From Pyrus communis (lineage: Eukaryota; Streptophyta; Magnoliopsida; Rosales; Rosaceae): DNA of 64,000 bases. Below the pieces are notes generated by a model that was given only the letters and a program-made list of their open reading frames with translations, ran no database searches and had not been told where the DNA came from. Position numbers and translations under genes: made by a program. This document shows positions 1 through 11,155 of this stretch, piece by piece. Position 1 is the stretch's first letter; every line of letters starts with the position of its first letter. The stretch lies in NCBI RefSeq assembly GCF_963583255.1, contig NC_084819.1, forward strand, positions 14,009,259-14,073,258, given 5' to 3'.

Positions 1-171
1 CTGTCAAATTTGAAAGCCAATTATTATTTTAAATTTCGAATTTATTTTATAATTGATGAATGTATTGTTGTTAATATGTTTACATGAATTGATTATATAC
101 TTGAGGGGTTAAAGAAATCCCCTGCTTTCAAGTTGATTGTCGAGTGAATTCCCTAAAAAAATGTAAAGCAT

Positions 172-438
172 ATGGCATTTGATTGTTGCGTGAACATGGA
201 TGAAAATCTTTTGTGGTGGGCAAAGTGATGAGAAAAGGAGTTGGGTTTCGAGACTAGTAGATAAAATTCATTGATTACTTGTTGAACGGGGATGAAAATA
301 TTTGTATATGCTGCAGTATGTGCAGTGGGGATGAGAATCTTCGTATGGCATTTGATTGTTGCGTGAACAGGGATGAAAATCTTTTGTGGTGGGCAAAGTG
401 AAGAGAAAAGGCGTTGGGTTTCGAGACTAGTAGATAAA
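172..438. repeat. Imperfect ~173-bp direct duplication upstream of SDR gene 1
   Basis: A segment of about 95 bp starting near 172 (TATGGCATTTGATTGTTGCG) recurs almost unchanged near 345. Both copies continue through GATGAAAATC, GGTGGGCAAAGTG and GGGTTTCGAGACTAGTAG. The period is about 173 bp. It lies 400-650 bp upstream of the first SDR start codon, so it could affect distal promoter spacing; that is inference. Confidence 0.85.
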
Positions 439-678
439 AATTTTGGAGTGTTAGTGGTAAATGATGTATTAATCGGTTGTTCTGTTAATGGGGAGGGACC
501 CCTTCCCCACCGGCCACTATATAGCTTTACTCCTGCATACACCCAATCAGTTCAAGGAATTGACACAATCCCTAATTAACAAGAATCTTGACTCAGCCGA
601 ATTGGTGGGCCACTGTTACGCTGTTTGACAGTTTCTTGTGATATTTCAATATAATTTGTTTTGATCAAGCAGGACTAC

Positions 679-720
679 TATATATACACACTGATTGCAT
701 AGAATATGAGCACAACACAT
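679..720 (+). promoter_or_regulatory. Core promoter of SDR gene 1 (TATA box)
   Basis: A TATATATA run at 679-686 sits about 145 bp upstream of the ATG at 828. It is followed by a leader (CACATTTTAGTTCATTCTTC near 715-735) that is repeated in the leader of the second SDR gene at about 6805-6830. The shared leader shows that the duplication included the core promoter. Confidence 0.6.
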
Positions 721-827
721 TTTAGTTCATTCTTCTTCAGTCTTCAGTAATATACAGAGCTTTCTTCTTGCCTGTTAGCTGAAGAACATTTGAGGGTTAT
801 AAACATTCAGTTTGAGAAGCAAAATAC

Positions 828-1702
828 ATGGCAGGTTTCGACAGCCAAAGATGGTCTCTCAAAGGCATGACTGCCCTCGTCACCGGTGGAACAAAAGGCA
901 TCGGGTAATCAAATTACCTATCTCTTCTCTTCAGTCTTCACGATAATTTCTCTTCAGTCTCCAGTTCTTATTAGAGAATAGAGCCTCTCAGATCGTAGAT
1001 ATAATTATGTGTGGGAGGTTCACTGTTAATATCGTATAAATCATTTGTGATAAGACCTCACATTTAATAATAGTTGGTTAAGTTAGGGACAATATTGGTC
1101 ATGATGACGTTGAGCTATATGCTTGGTATAAAAGTTTGTCAGTTCTCATATATATTTGTCTCTTTCTTAACTGGTTGCTAGTTAACTAACATTGTTGTTG
1201 GGTGTGCAATTGTATTAGATATGCCATTGTGGAGGAGCTAGCAGGACTTGGAGCAACCGTTCACACCTGCGCTCGCAACCAGTCACAGATTCTTGAGAGG
1301 CTTCAAGAATGGGAAAGTAAGGGATTCAAAGTGACTGGCTCGGTTTGTGACTTAACCTCTAAAGCACAAAGGGAGAACCTCATCAAAACTGTCTCCTCTA
1401 TTTTTGAAGGCAAACTTAACATCCTTGTAAGTTCATTTATGACTAATACAACCTTAATTAATTCACATCTTATTAATTAATCTAAAAATATGACTTTAGC
1501 CCCTAAAACTTAATTTTCTCTACATCAAACCCAACATAAGTTTTTTACTAGAATAAAATCCATAGACTAGATTCTACATCAGCAAATTCATTAATTATGT
1601 TTGACTTCACACATTTAAAATTTTTGGATGCCTAAAATACCCCTATTATGATGTACATAATTAATGCCCTGCAAATTGTAAGGGAGAATTAATGATTTTA
1701 CA

Positions 1703-1754
<52 letters not shown>

Positions 1755-1870
1755 TTATAAATTTATTGCCTAATATATAATAACATAAAACATGTCTAAT
1801 ATATGTTATTATACATGCTAAATTAAGTCAATAAAATTATATTTTACATATTAATGTAGGTAAATTATTT

Positions 1871-1903
<33 letters not shown>

Positions 1904-3014
1904 TTTTTTTTAAATGCCTGATATATGTAAAATTCATGCAAAATAATATGCTTACATAACAAAAGAATGCAATTTCATTCATATAGTGCACCTACGTATA
2001 CTATTAAAATTTTAAAATGTTAGATTGCTTTAAACATTTATTGTTTTGATTTGAACAGTGTGGCACAAGTTGTATATATTTTGTAATAATAGGTCAATTA
2101 CTTTTCTACTTGGCAGTCTTGTTTAAATTTGGATTTTATTTGGATGTTTAGAATGATGTGAGTTTTTATTTAGAAAATAAGAATTGTAAGGGTCTTTAAT
2201 TAACTAATTACCATTAAATGGATTTTGAGTGTGCTACGTATGGTGCAATATGTAGGTAAATAATGCTGCAACTTGCACACTTAGAGGAACCACAGATTAT
2301 ACTTTGGAAGATTTCTCAAGTATGATGAAAACCAATGTTGAATCTCCCTACCATCTTTCTCAACTTGCACATCCTCTCTTGAAGGCCTCAGGAAATGCAA
2401 GTATTGTCTTTGTTGCCTCCATTGCCGGTGTGGTAGCTCTACCGAAACTCTCTGCCTATGCAGCAACAAAAAGTGAGTAATTAATTAATCTTCCAAAACT
2501 GTCTTCCTATATTTTTTCTCAGCTTCTCCAGCATTAACTGCCTCACATGAATAATGTGCCAAATCACTAGTGTTATTGTGTTATTGATTGCAACCTCTAA
2601 ACATCACTACCACTGCTATCTTATAGGCGCAGTCATCCAAATTTCGAAGAACTTGGCATGCGAATGGGCAAAAGACAACATTCGTACTAATGCTGTGGCG
2701 CCATGGGCTGTCAACACCGGAGTTAAAGTTGATTCTGTAAATATCCATCCCCTTCTACCTATATATATTGTTCAGTCCTTGTGTTTTACCAAATTTTTAG
2801 GCATATCTCATCTAACAATTAAACTTGATTTTTGATATGTCAGGATGGTCATTCCGATGATTTCAGACGCCTAATAGGTCGAACTCCCATCCGTCGCCTT
2901 GCACAGCCTAATGAAATATCATCTCTGATCACTTTCCTCTGCCTTCCTGCTGCTTCTTACATCAATGGACAAGTTATCAGTGTTGATGGAGGATTTACAG
3001 TTAGCGGCTTCTAG
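828..3014 (+). CDS. Tropinone-reductase-like short-chain dehydrogenase, gene 1
   Basis: NAD(P)(H)-dependent oxidoreductase of the classical SDR fold, tropinone-reductase-like group; its substrate cannot be read from sequence. Five exons: 828-904, 1219-1426, 2256-2472, 2627-2736 and 2844-3014, all with GT-AG borders and a continuous frame, giving 260 residues, the usual length for the family. Cofactor motif TGGTKGIG lies at residues 19-26, NNAA at 97-100. The catalytic set Asn122, Ser150, Tyr163 and Lys167 (YAATK) is complete. The C-terminus ends in [12 protein letters not shown], typical for the family. Its tandem neighbour at 6902-8379 has identical exon sizes. One difference is a Ser after YAATK where gene 2 has Gly, because the codon spans the intron. 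Plant members often sit in tandem arrays and most do not act on tropinone, so the name marks similarity only. Confidence 0.93.
1702..1902. repeat. Microsatellites in intron 2 of SDR gene 1
   Basis: An (AAT)n run of about 17 units occupies 1702-1752. A (CA)n run with a (TA)n tail lies at 1871-1902. Both fall inside the 829-bp second intron, which is AT-rich and otherwise featureless. Confidence 0.95.
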
Positions 3015-3149
3015 CGAACTGAACTCATCAATACACAGGCAGCAAAATCTGGCATCCTACCTATCCGATCGCATATCATCTAAGAATTCCAACCATATTT
3101 CTTCAATTATTTCTTACGGGCAATATCAGTCCCTCCAATTTGCGGACAG

Positions 3150-3349
3150 GTTCATGGTTGTTAAAAAGTCTCTATAATTTAAGCGTTTACTTTGAAAATC
3201 GTAAGCATAAGCATAATATGAGTGGCCCCATCTTTATGATGGAAAAGGCAATGAAATGTTCATGGTTGTTAAAAAGTCTCTATAATTTAAGCGTTTACTT
3301 CGTAAATCCTAAGGATAAGCATAAAATGAGTGGCCTCATATTTATGATT
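3150..3349 (+). repeat. 90-bp tandem duplication in the 3' flank of SDR gene 1
   Basis: The block beginning TTCATGGTTGTTAAAAAGTC at 3151 is repeated at 3259, each copy running about 90 bp through TAAGCGTTTACTT to ATGAGTGGCC. The copies differ at roughly ten positions. They lie 140-335 bp past the stop codon, so probably in or just beyond the 3' UTR. Confidence 0.85.
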
Positions 3350-4780
3350 GATATAATTCCTTTGTCAACAATTGCGGTTTATAAGACTTTTCCTTTATCG
3401 AAGGATGTATTTTATTGAAAACGTCAAAAGGCAAAAAACCAAACCAAATGCACAAATGGCCAGACAAGAGCCGATCCGTACTATAATAAGATGACCATCG
3501 TGTGACTAGAGCATGACCAGGGACGAAGGAGGTTGGGAAGCCCATGAGATATTGCATACCCTAGACTTGGCCCAACAGCTCGATTACTAGAGCGCAAAGC
3601 ACAATTTGCTTAGAGTTAATTAATCTCAATATTAACCTATACCATGGACGTACCTGAGTACTTAGCGTCATCGTCACCAACGTCATGCTTTTTTCCTTGA
3701 TGATAACTAATAAGCATGATTTTTTTAATCTATAAAAGAATGTATATAATTATATCTATCTCTTTTATCACGTTATATGTGACTTATCATGTAATATGAA
3801 ATATATATCATTTATTGTAGGAAAAAATGAATGAATTAAAACTTTTTTTCATAAGTCAACGTTCAATTATCATTATTATTCAATTTTTTACTCATACTAG
3901 AAAACGAAAAAAAAAAAAAAATCTTACAATTGGGGCCAACTACAGCTCATGCTTTCCAACCTAACTTCTGGTTCAAGTTGGCCAAGTTGGTTCATTCTTT
4001 GACCGCAAAACTAGCAGAATTCTTAGCAAATATGTGATTTATGGGCTGTCCATTCTTTCATACAGGCATCTGTTATTTTATAAGTTTCTTCCTCTTGGTC
4101 AAATTAGTATACGCTTCCCTACATGGAGCGAATTTTCAAAGCTAACATGTTGACAACATAAATTGGGTTAGTGTAGCAATTGGGGTTCACCCGTGGAATA
4201 ACATTCTCTTACAATATGAAGAAAGTTGAAGTTATACTCTAAAACTAATTGGCTATATGGGAAATAGTCAGCTTATTTACAAACATATGCAAAATCTCTT
4301 CTTTCTCTGATGTCGAATTCATACTCTCAATACCAATACCAAGTAAACAGAATTTCCGTGCCTAAACTAAAGAAGCTATTTCTACCACATTTTTAATCAC
4401 CAGTTTTATTACTAGTTGAGATTGATTTGTAGTTACTCTCTCTCTTAAGCAGACCAGCTGATGATCAGCGTGGTGAGCTATAGAACTTAGCATTATGATG
4501 AATTCACGCTAATGCTAAATGCATGTTCAAATATATCGGAAGTCCAAGATGCCAAATATTTTGGATCTTAGCCTTAGCCTTAGCGTTTCACATTCGCAAT
4601 TATGTCAGCCGCACAAAGTCAATTTAATTTGTGAACAGAAAATCTAAGAATTATACATTTTCAAAGTAAACCCTTTGACCAACATTCTACGTAAGCAAAC
4701 ATCTTCTTTTTTTAAGGTATTAGAGTCAGGATAGGGGTTAAAGAATTGAGTGAATTTTTCATATCTATTATACATACGAT
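3350..4780. other. Intergenic, no gene seen
   Basis: AT-rich spacer between SDR gene 1 and the first MITE. I see only short chance ORFs and no coding similarity I can name. Confidence 0.6.
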
Positions 4781-4781
4781 A

Positions 4782-4946
4782 AATTTTTAGTTGTGATGGG
4801 AATACAGATGGTACACCACGTGTTTTTATACAAGTGGTGAAAAATTTTAATTTTTAAGTTATTAACCTTTTAACACACACATCTCACCATTTATATGAGG
4901 ACACGTAGTGTACTACATCGTGTGACGATTACACTGAAAAATCTCT
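4782..4946. mobile_element. MITE family A, copy 1
   Basis: About 165 bp, bounded by AAATTTTTAGTTGTGATGGG on the left and GTGTGACGATTACACTG then AAAAATCTC on the right. The reverse complement of 19833-19992 aligns with it along nearly its whole length, including the interior AAAATTTTAATTTTTAA. Two copies in opposite orientation 15 kb apart define a small dispersed inverted-repeat family. I could not fix a target duplication, so the superfamily is open. Confidence 0.75.
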
Positions 4947-5561
4947 CTATATATACCCCTCAACGACTAATATGCGCACAATTACTCATTATTTATTGTA
5001 TGCATTTGCTTCCCCTTTTTACATTATTTATTGTAAGAAAATTTTATCTCCATATTACCTATGCGGTAGGTATCAAAACCTATGTATCAAAATTATCCAT
5101 AAATTTGGTATCAAACCATCCACATTATCTACAAATTCGTTTTCAAACTCATTCATATTATCCATATAAAAGACTCAAATATAATAATTTTAAGCTAAAA
5201 ATCATTTTGTTCTACATAAATAACATTAAATTAGAAAACTAATGTTTGACAAAATAAAAAAAATAAAAAAAATATTAGAGAGGATAAAATAGGCATGAAA
5301 CAAAATTAGAAATGAAACCCTAGCTATTAATTAATTGACCTTATCATCTTACAAAGATAAGTCACAAGAAAATATTACCAAACAAAAGTCAATAATACGC
5401 ATTGCTGAACTCCTATCAACGTATTGATGAATTGACAAAACCCCAATAATAAGTTGGACTCGGCCAAAGGATGACTAGTGACTAGTACGTAATAGGTACC
5501 GTGTTTGATCCTTTTTTTTATATTTTTTAATCAGTCTTTCTTCTTTTTAATTAATTAAAAC

Positions 5562-6465
5562 TTTTTGGTTTCAATTTGGCTGTTCAGCAAGAATTAAAAT
5601 AGAGAGTTGCTAGACTCATCCCGTTAACTTATTTTTCCACCCACATTATATTTGCACTTGCTATAAAAAGTTAAAAAATTAAAATGTTATTTCCCCACCC
5701 ACTATTATTCCTCAAATAACCCTTAATATATATAATTATAACTTATCTCTTAAAAAGAGAATATAAACAAATAATATTACTCTCTTCTAAAAGGCAGCAG
5801 AAAAATAAAAAAAATGGAGTCTTCCAATCTTCAGCCTGATGTACACCTGTTGTTCACCATGGAAAGGGAAAAATCGGAGTCTTCCAGTTGCTTGTAGAAC
5901 ACATTTTTGGTGCTCTCTCTCGAACCCGAACCCCTGGCCTCCGCAAATGTGGCTCACACATGTTCTAGTAGTTGTAATTTTTTAGAAGCCCTTGTAAGTT
6001 GTAAGCAATCCAGTAAAAACAAGTTTGGTTGAGATTGAAAATGGAGCTTACTCATGTAAACCATCTCTAGGAATATGCATATGAAAACGTGAAACAAATT
6101 GTACCCTAACCTAAGGCTAATCATAATAATGTACGCAAAATTTAAATATAAAATCATAGCCACAGATGCAAATTCAAAGAAAAAAACCATAAAGCTATGC
6201 AAATTCAATTGTACGATGGCGACAAATTAAAACGACTCACACATAAAATTATTCTTCTACCTCTTTGATGGAAACATAATCCTCTACTTCTTCCATATAA
6301 ACATCATCTTCTATGTTCATTATTTTTGCTTTCTCTCTCTGAATGATTTTGCTTTCTCTGAATGAAAAGAGATGAGAAGGATGAATAGGATTTAAGGGAG
6401 ACAAATCGTCTAAATAGAAGATAAGAGCTATCATGCCCAGAATTTTCCTTTTTTTACAAAAAAAA

Positions 6466-6511
<46 letters not shown>

Positions 6512-6738
6512 AAAAACACAAAACTGGATAACTAAGGTCCTAACTAGTCATTTTACAAAAGAATAAATTTGTAATTAAAAAATTCATTAAGGTGGATGGG
6601 AAGATAAAATATTAAGATGGGAATAACAGCTCTCATAAAATATTAAAACTTTGGTTTCAATTTGGGTGTACGGGAAGAATTAATATATTAAAAACTTTGG
6701 TTTCAATTTGCGTGTTCGGCAAGAGTTAATATATATTA
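5562..6738. repeat. Three copies of an AAACTTTGGTTTCAATTTG block
   Basis: The motif AACTTTTGGTTTCAATTTGG and close variants occur near 5565, 6648 and 6693, each followed by a TGTTCGG-like stretch and AAGAATTAA. The first copy is left of the 1-kb inverted-end element and the other two are right of it, so the element may have landed in a local tandem repeat. Confidence 0.7.
5602..6634. mobile_element. Foldback-type element with ~45-bp inverted ends
   Basis: Left end GAGAGTTGCTAGACTCATCC and the reverse complement of the right end, GAGAGCTGTTATTCCCATC, share a common start and stay alignable for about 45 bp to TTCCACCCAC / TTCCCATCCAC. The flanks ATTAAAATA and ATAAAATATT look like a decayed target duplication. 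The interior (1033 bp) is AT-rich, holds a 35-A run near 6473-6510 and codes for nothing I recognise. It lies between the tandem SDR genes. Confidence 0.55.
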
Positions 6739-6739
6739 T

Positions 6740-6830
6740 ATGTGTGTGTGTGTGTGTGTCTATATATATATATATGCAAAGCTTTCATAGATTATCAGCA
6801 CATCCACATTTTAGTTCATTCTTCTTGAGT
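6740..6830 (+). promoter_or_regulatory. Core promoter of SDR gene 2
   Basis: A (TG)n run at 6740-6759 is followed by a (TA)n run at 6761-6775 that can serve as TATA box, about 130 bp before the ATG at 6902. The downstream CACATTTTAGTTCATTCTTC matches the leader of gene 1. The dinucleotide repeat next to the TATA box is absent from gene 1. Confidence 0.55.
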
Positions 6831-6901
6831 TCAACCTTCTGCACTAAACTCAGCTTTCTTATTGCCTGTTAAGCAATCAACAGTTCAAGCAAAACATACC
6901 A

Positions 6902-8379
6902 ATGGCCGGTTTCAACAGCCAAAGATGGTCTCTAAAGGGTATGACCGCCCTCGTCACTGGTGGAACTAAGGGCATCGGGTTAGCTAGCTCTCTGATCTCA
7001 GTCTCGCTCTCAATTTGTTTCGTTACTATTTAGTAGATTCATATCTATATCTCTTGCTGACGTTGTTCTCATAAATAACTTGTGCATTAGATATGCCATA
7101 GTAGAAGAGCTAGCAGGACTTGGTGCAACCGTGCATACTTGTGCTCGTAACGAAGCACAGATTGTTGAGAGGCTTCAAGAATGGGAAGATAAGGGATTCA
7201 AAGTGACAGGCTCAGTTTGTGATCTCACTTCTAAAGCTCAAAGAGAAAACCTCATCAAAACCGTCTCCTGTATTTTCAATGGCAAGCTTAACATCCTTGT
7301 AAGTTTACTTATTGCCCTTACTTTTCTCTTTCTTTCTGTGTTATGTGTCCAAATTTCCGAGTCGGGTCAGCGGTGTACTATTGATCACATTAATATAGTT
7401 CCAACTTAACCACTTGCATAGCCTGGCATGTGGTGCACAAAAGGTGTTGGTGCAATTAAGAGGGAAATCATTCAGTATAATTGAGTCATAATTTTTTCTA
7501 TCATGTTTCCGATGTTTGGATTGCATTGTTCAACATTATCTGTGACTCTACATAATAATAATTATTAGACCGTAAGACCTAACTATTTTTGCTTTGTTTT
7601 TCAATCTTGGTGTAAAATCTAATTTTCTAAGTGATATTTTATTTGGCACAGGTAAATAATGCTGCAATATGTACTCTCAGAAGTACTGCAGATTACACTT
7701 TGGAAGATTTTTCAGGCATGATGGGCACCAATGTTGAATCTCCCTACCATCTTTCTCAACTTGCATATCCTCTCTTGAAAGCCTCAGAAGATGCAAGTAT
7801 TGTATTTGTCTCCTCTATTGCTGGTCTGAAAGCTCTACCCAGACTATCTGCCTATGCAGCAACCAAAGGTAATATATTACTTATTTTTGTTTTAGTTAAA
7901 ATAAGATTGCAAATAGTTCTCACCTACAAAGCCCTAAATTTTTTTTTTCTGTTTTTTCCATATTTACAGGAGCAGTGATACAGATTGCAAAAAATTTGGC
8001 ATGTGAATGGGCAAAAGACAACATTCGTACAAACGCTGTGGCACCATGGGCTGTCAACACTGGGGCTAAAGTCGAAAATGTATGTAGCACTCCCCTCCGG
8101 CCAATTATTTTTCTGGGCTTAATTAACCTTGATTTGTAACAATTTGACCAAACTGCATTAGGTATATTGATCTGACACGTTTAAAACTTGATCATTTTAA
8201 ATTATCAGGATGGTCATGCTGAAGATTTCAGACGGCTGATAGGTCGAACTCCCATCCGTCGTCTTGCACAGCCTAATGAAATTTCGTCTCTGGTGTCCTT
8301 CCTTTGCCTCCCTGCTGCTTCTTTCATCAATGGACAAGTGATTAGCGTTGATGGAGGATTCACTGTTAGTGGTTTCTAG
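6902..8379 (+). CDS. Tropinone-reductase-like short-chain dehydrogenase, gene 2
   Basis: Second of a tandem pair with the gene at 828-3014. Five exons: 6902-6978, 7091-7298, 7652-7868, 7970-8079 and 8209-8379. Each has exactly the same size as its partner in gene 1 (77, 208, 217, 110 and 171 bp), giving 260 residues. TGGTKGIG is at 19-26, NNAA at 97-100, and Asn122, Ser150 (in SSIAG), Tyr163 and Lys167 are present, so it should be an active NAD(P)-dependent reductase. Introns are much shorter than in gene 1 and lack its microsatellites. Substitutions are scattered (for example QSQIL to EAQIV around residue 47), a pattern of gradual divergence rather than recent conversion. The substrate is unknown. 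Confidence 0.94.
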
Positions 8380-9530
8380 CATACTGAGTAGTAATATGCA
8401 GGGTTGCCAATTTTCAACCTACCATCAGTCCCCAACATTTGTTATCCTTTTCCATTAATTTGAAGATGTATAGAGTTACATTTAATCAATTTCTTAATAA
8501 CTCTTGTCCAAAAAGTATGTAAAATGTGTACGTTGGCGTTTATGTTGTTTTTTTTAAGGATAATACATTTTAACATCAGTTCAAGCTCGCGTACATATAT
8601 TTGCCTCAACTGTTGAGATATTTCAAATGTGAACAATTTGGATATTTATGTAGGAAATAGCCAAAACATGAACTTTGTGATATAAAGTTTCTCATGGGAT
8701 TTAGAGATAAGGGCTTAAATAAGATGATCCTTTTAATCTACCTAAAAGGTTTTCTAAATTTGAAGGGGAGTAGTATTCCTGATTATTCGTAATTTAATCG
8801 AATTATAGATACGGATTATATATATGGGTCATTGTATGATCAAATTCTATTGAGTTTGGCTCATAGTAATCATTTATCAAAGACATAATAAAAAAAAAAG
8901 TACGGAACAAAGTCAGATTTGTATTGTAATAGAATAGATTGAATAAAATAATTTCTATTTTAGACATAAACAATCTTTAATTTACTAGAGTGTAATATTG
9001 TCCTATTTTTATTGAATAGTTGTTCGTTGTTTTTCACTATTAAATGAGCACATTATTAGTATATATTGAAAGCTTCACTATTTTATCGTGCTGGTTTTAT
9101 ATATAAATACCTAGCATCAAAATTGAGCACACTAGTCTATAGAGAACGGGAAAAACCCCAAAAATGCACGGACGAGTTTGATTTGTTGATGCAAATAGAT
9201 CCGTTGGTACTTGGTAGGGATGGTAAGGGCTTGAAGCCGGCCAGTCAAAAATCAGATTATTATGAAAGTTGTTTATTAAATTGTTTGAAATTCGAATAAA
9301 AATGATACTAATTTCGTACAATTTGTTTTATTTCCGGCTTCGTGCCCTATCCCGGTCCCCCTTACCTGACTTCGTGCCCCATTCCAGTTCTCATTGGGTA
9401 AGGGGGTTCCCACCCTCTAACACAACTTGATTAGATCCACGACGTTGTGGCACTTTTCTGACCATCGGTTATAAATATTTGGATCCAACGTTAGATCTCT
9501 TTCCACGCAACTTGCACTGTTATTATTCTA
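8380..9530. other. Intergenic, no gene seen
   Basis: AT-rich spacer after SDR gene 2. A GC-richer patch near 9330-9410 repeats CTTCGTGCCC twice, 39 bp apart, beside TCCCGGTCCCC-like sequence. No coding similarity was recognised. Confidence 0.5.
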
Positions 9531-9536
9531 AGGCCT

Positions 9537-10770
9537 GGTTTGGTATTGTTATGCTTTGAAAAAATATTACTTCTGTTGTGCTGTGAGAATAAGCAACTGT
9601 CAAAGTGCTTGGTAAATTTTTTTGTAAAAGTGCTGTTGGGAAAAAAAAAAAAAAAAAAAAAAAGCAGTATGATAGTATTTGGTAAATTTTTATGTAAAAC
9701 AGCTGTGACTGTGTGAAATGACCTTTTATAATACTAAATGTACTATGATAAGCCACGACGTCGTTCGTTTTTTCATCTCACACTATGGAACCCTCACAAC
9801 CTCCACCGTGAATTTGCAGAAACCTAATAACCAAACACATGCACAGTCACTACCATGATCCACCATACACTGATGCCACTCAAACAATGAGATGACGACG
9901 ACGACGCGAATAGCGACTCTAAACCTGTTGCTGCTGCGTACAGTTTCGTTCCTTTGTGCGCGAGTCCACCATCGACGCTTGGGCCTTGGGCTTGCGGTCC
10001 CAAGCGACAGGGCATAGTGCAGCGGGGTGAGTGGGTCGACTCGGCTGGAGAGTCCATTGTCCTCAGCAGAGAGGTCCTCGTTGAGAGGCTTTGCATGAAA
10101 GAGCCATCGAAGTACCCTCGCTGGGACGACCCTGACTACTGCAAGTGGAAAGTTAAGGAACGGGAGATTTTAAACGACATCGAGCTCATCGTTTTGCTAG
10201 CCAAGGAGATTCTGCACTCTGATAGGTATTTGGATGGTGAGCAGCTGACGGAGGAAGATGAAGGATTGTGGTGGAAAGGCTTCTTGCTCATCATCCACAC
10301 TCTGAGGATAAAATTGGCTGCGGAATTGATTCTATCATGCTCGATGATAGCGCTCGTGGACCATGAGTCTTTCCTTCAGTAGGCTGCTCCTGACAGCTCC
10401 ACCACCGATGGAATCGGGGGACTCGGACTGTTATCACCACTCAACCCGAGCGACATCGGCACTGCAAGCTTACCGGAGGCAGCTTCTCTGAAATTTCTGG
10501 CCACACCGTACATGTCGTATGGCCACGACATTGTTCTTTCTCCTAAGAAGAATCAGGAGAAATGAGAAAGGAGAAAGGAGGGCAATATTGGCAATTTCCA
10601 CAATACGCCATTTTTTGAAGTTGCTTTTTGTAGCTTCCACTTTTTAGCTTTTTTTTTTTTATCTACTTTGAAGAAAAACTAAATTAGGGTGTTTACCAAA
10701 CATCAAAAACTCTCCTAATTTTTTTTTTCATACCAGTGTTTTTTTAAATCACCTCAACCCCAAACCATAT
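9537..10770. mobile_element. Probable hAT-like non-autonomous element carrying gene fragments
   Basis: The left boundary GGCCTGGTTTGGTATTG and, inside it, CTTGGTAAATTTTTTTG resemble the reverse complement of the right side (TGGTTTGGGGTTGAGGTG, then GTTTGGTAAACACCC). Such GTTTGG-rich ends with repeated TTTGGTAAA motifs are common in plant hAT-type MITEs. No clean 8-bp duplication was found, so the boundaries are approximate. The GC-rich middle (about 9890-10560) contrasts with the ends and holds a DCL-family fragment. Confidence 0.4.
10085..10367 (+). pseudogene. DCL-family (DUF3223) gene fragment, frameshifted
   Basis: Reading from 10095 the frame gives KYPRWDDPDYCKWK, then KEILHSDRYLDGE and LTEEDE. 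After a frame change near 10262 the next frame gives VVERLLAHHPHSEDKIGCGI and DSIMLDD, then a stop. These are hallmarks of the plant DCL (defective chloroplasts and leaves) family, whose members work in plastid rRNA maturation. The conserved C-terminal half (the FVV..DG..DFSY.KC region) is missing. It has no introns over about 280 bp and sits in a TE-like block, so I read it as a captured or retrocopied fragment, not a gene. Confidence 0.75.
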
Positions 10771-10844
10771 CTAAATCCGAGCTAAATTTCAGATTGGACA
10801 ATGATTAAAATATATACACGCCAACCCGCACAGGGCCCACCACA

Positions 10845-10966
10845 CACGTGGTGACCCACCAGACCTCCTCGACAACTCCCTCTTCCAGAATGTTCCAGCA
10901 CACTGGTGGCTTAAAAAATGGTAATCCGCACTCGGGGTCCAGATCGCTCCACGTGGCTTCCGACGT
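10845..10966. promoter_or_regulatory. G-box cluster upstream of the RCC1-family gene
   Basis: CACGTG at 10845-10850, the palindrome CCACGTGG at 10949-10956 and GACGTGGC near 10962 lie 190-310 bp before the RCC1-family ATG. G-boxes bind bZIP and bHLH factors in light and ABA responses, so light- or stress-linked control is plausible but not shown. Confidence 0.55.
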
Positions 10967-11072
10967 GGCGCAAGTTGCGTCCCGGTAAATGAAATGCCTC
11001 GATCTCATGTCTCTCTCAGTCCTTTTGCTTTCTTCTCCGGTCTCGCTGTAACTTTCCCACTGAAGCTTTCGC

Positions 11073-11073
<1 letters not shown>

Positions 11074-11104
<31 letters not shown>
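11074..11104 (+). repeat. (GA)n tract in the presumed 5' leader of the RCC1-family gene
   Basis: About 15 GA units lie 52 bp upstream of the ATG at 11156. GA repeats in plant leaders can bind BPC/GAGA factors and are prone to length change. Confidence 0.9.
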
Positions 11105-11108
<4 letters not shown>

Positions 11109-11155
11109 GTTCTCAGATTTGTTACGCGAGAAAACGAGGTCGTTTCGGATCGGCG

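Noticed and set aside
153..579. Overlapping ORFs on both strands near the left edge
   Set aside because: They run through the 173-bp duplication and show no known domain.
9954..10382. A 142-codon ORF as an intact gene
   Set aside because: Only its middle matches the DCL family; the true continuation is in another frame, so the ORF ends are artefacts.
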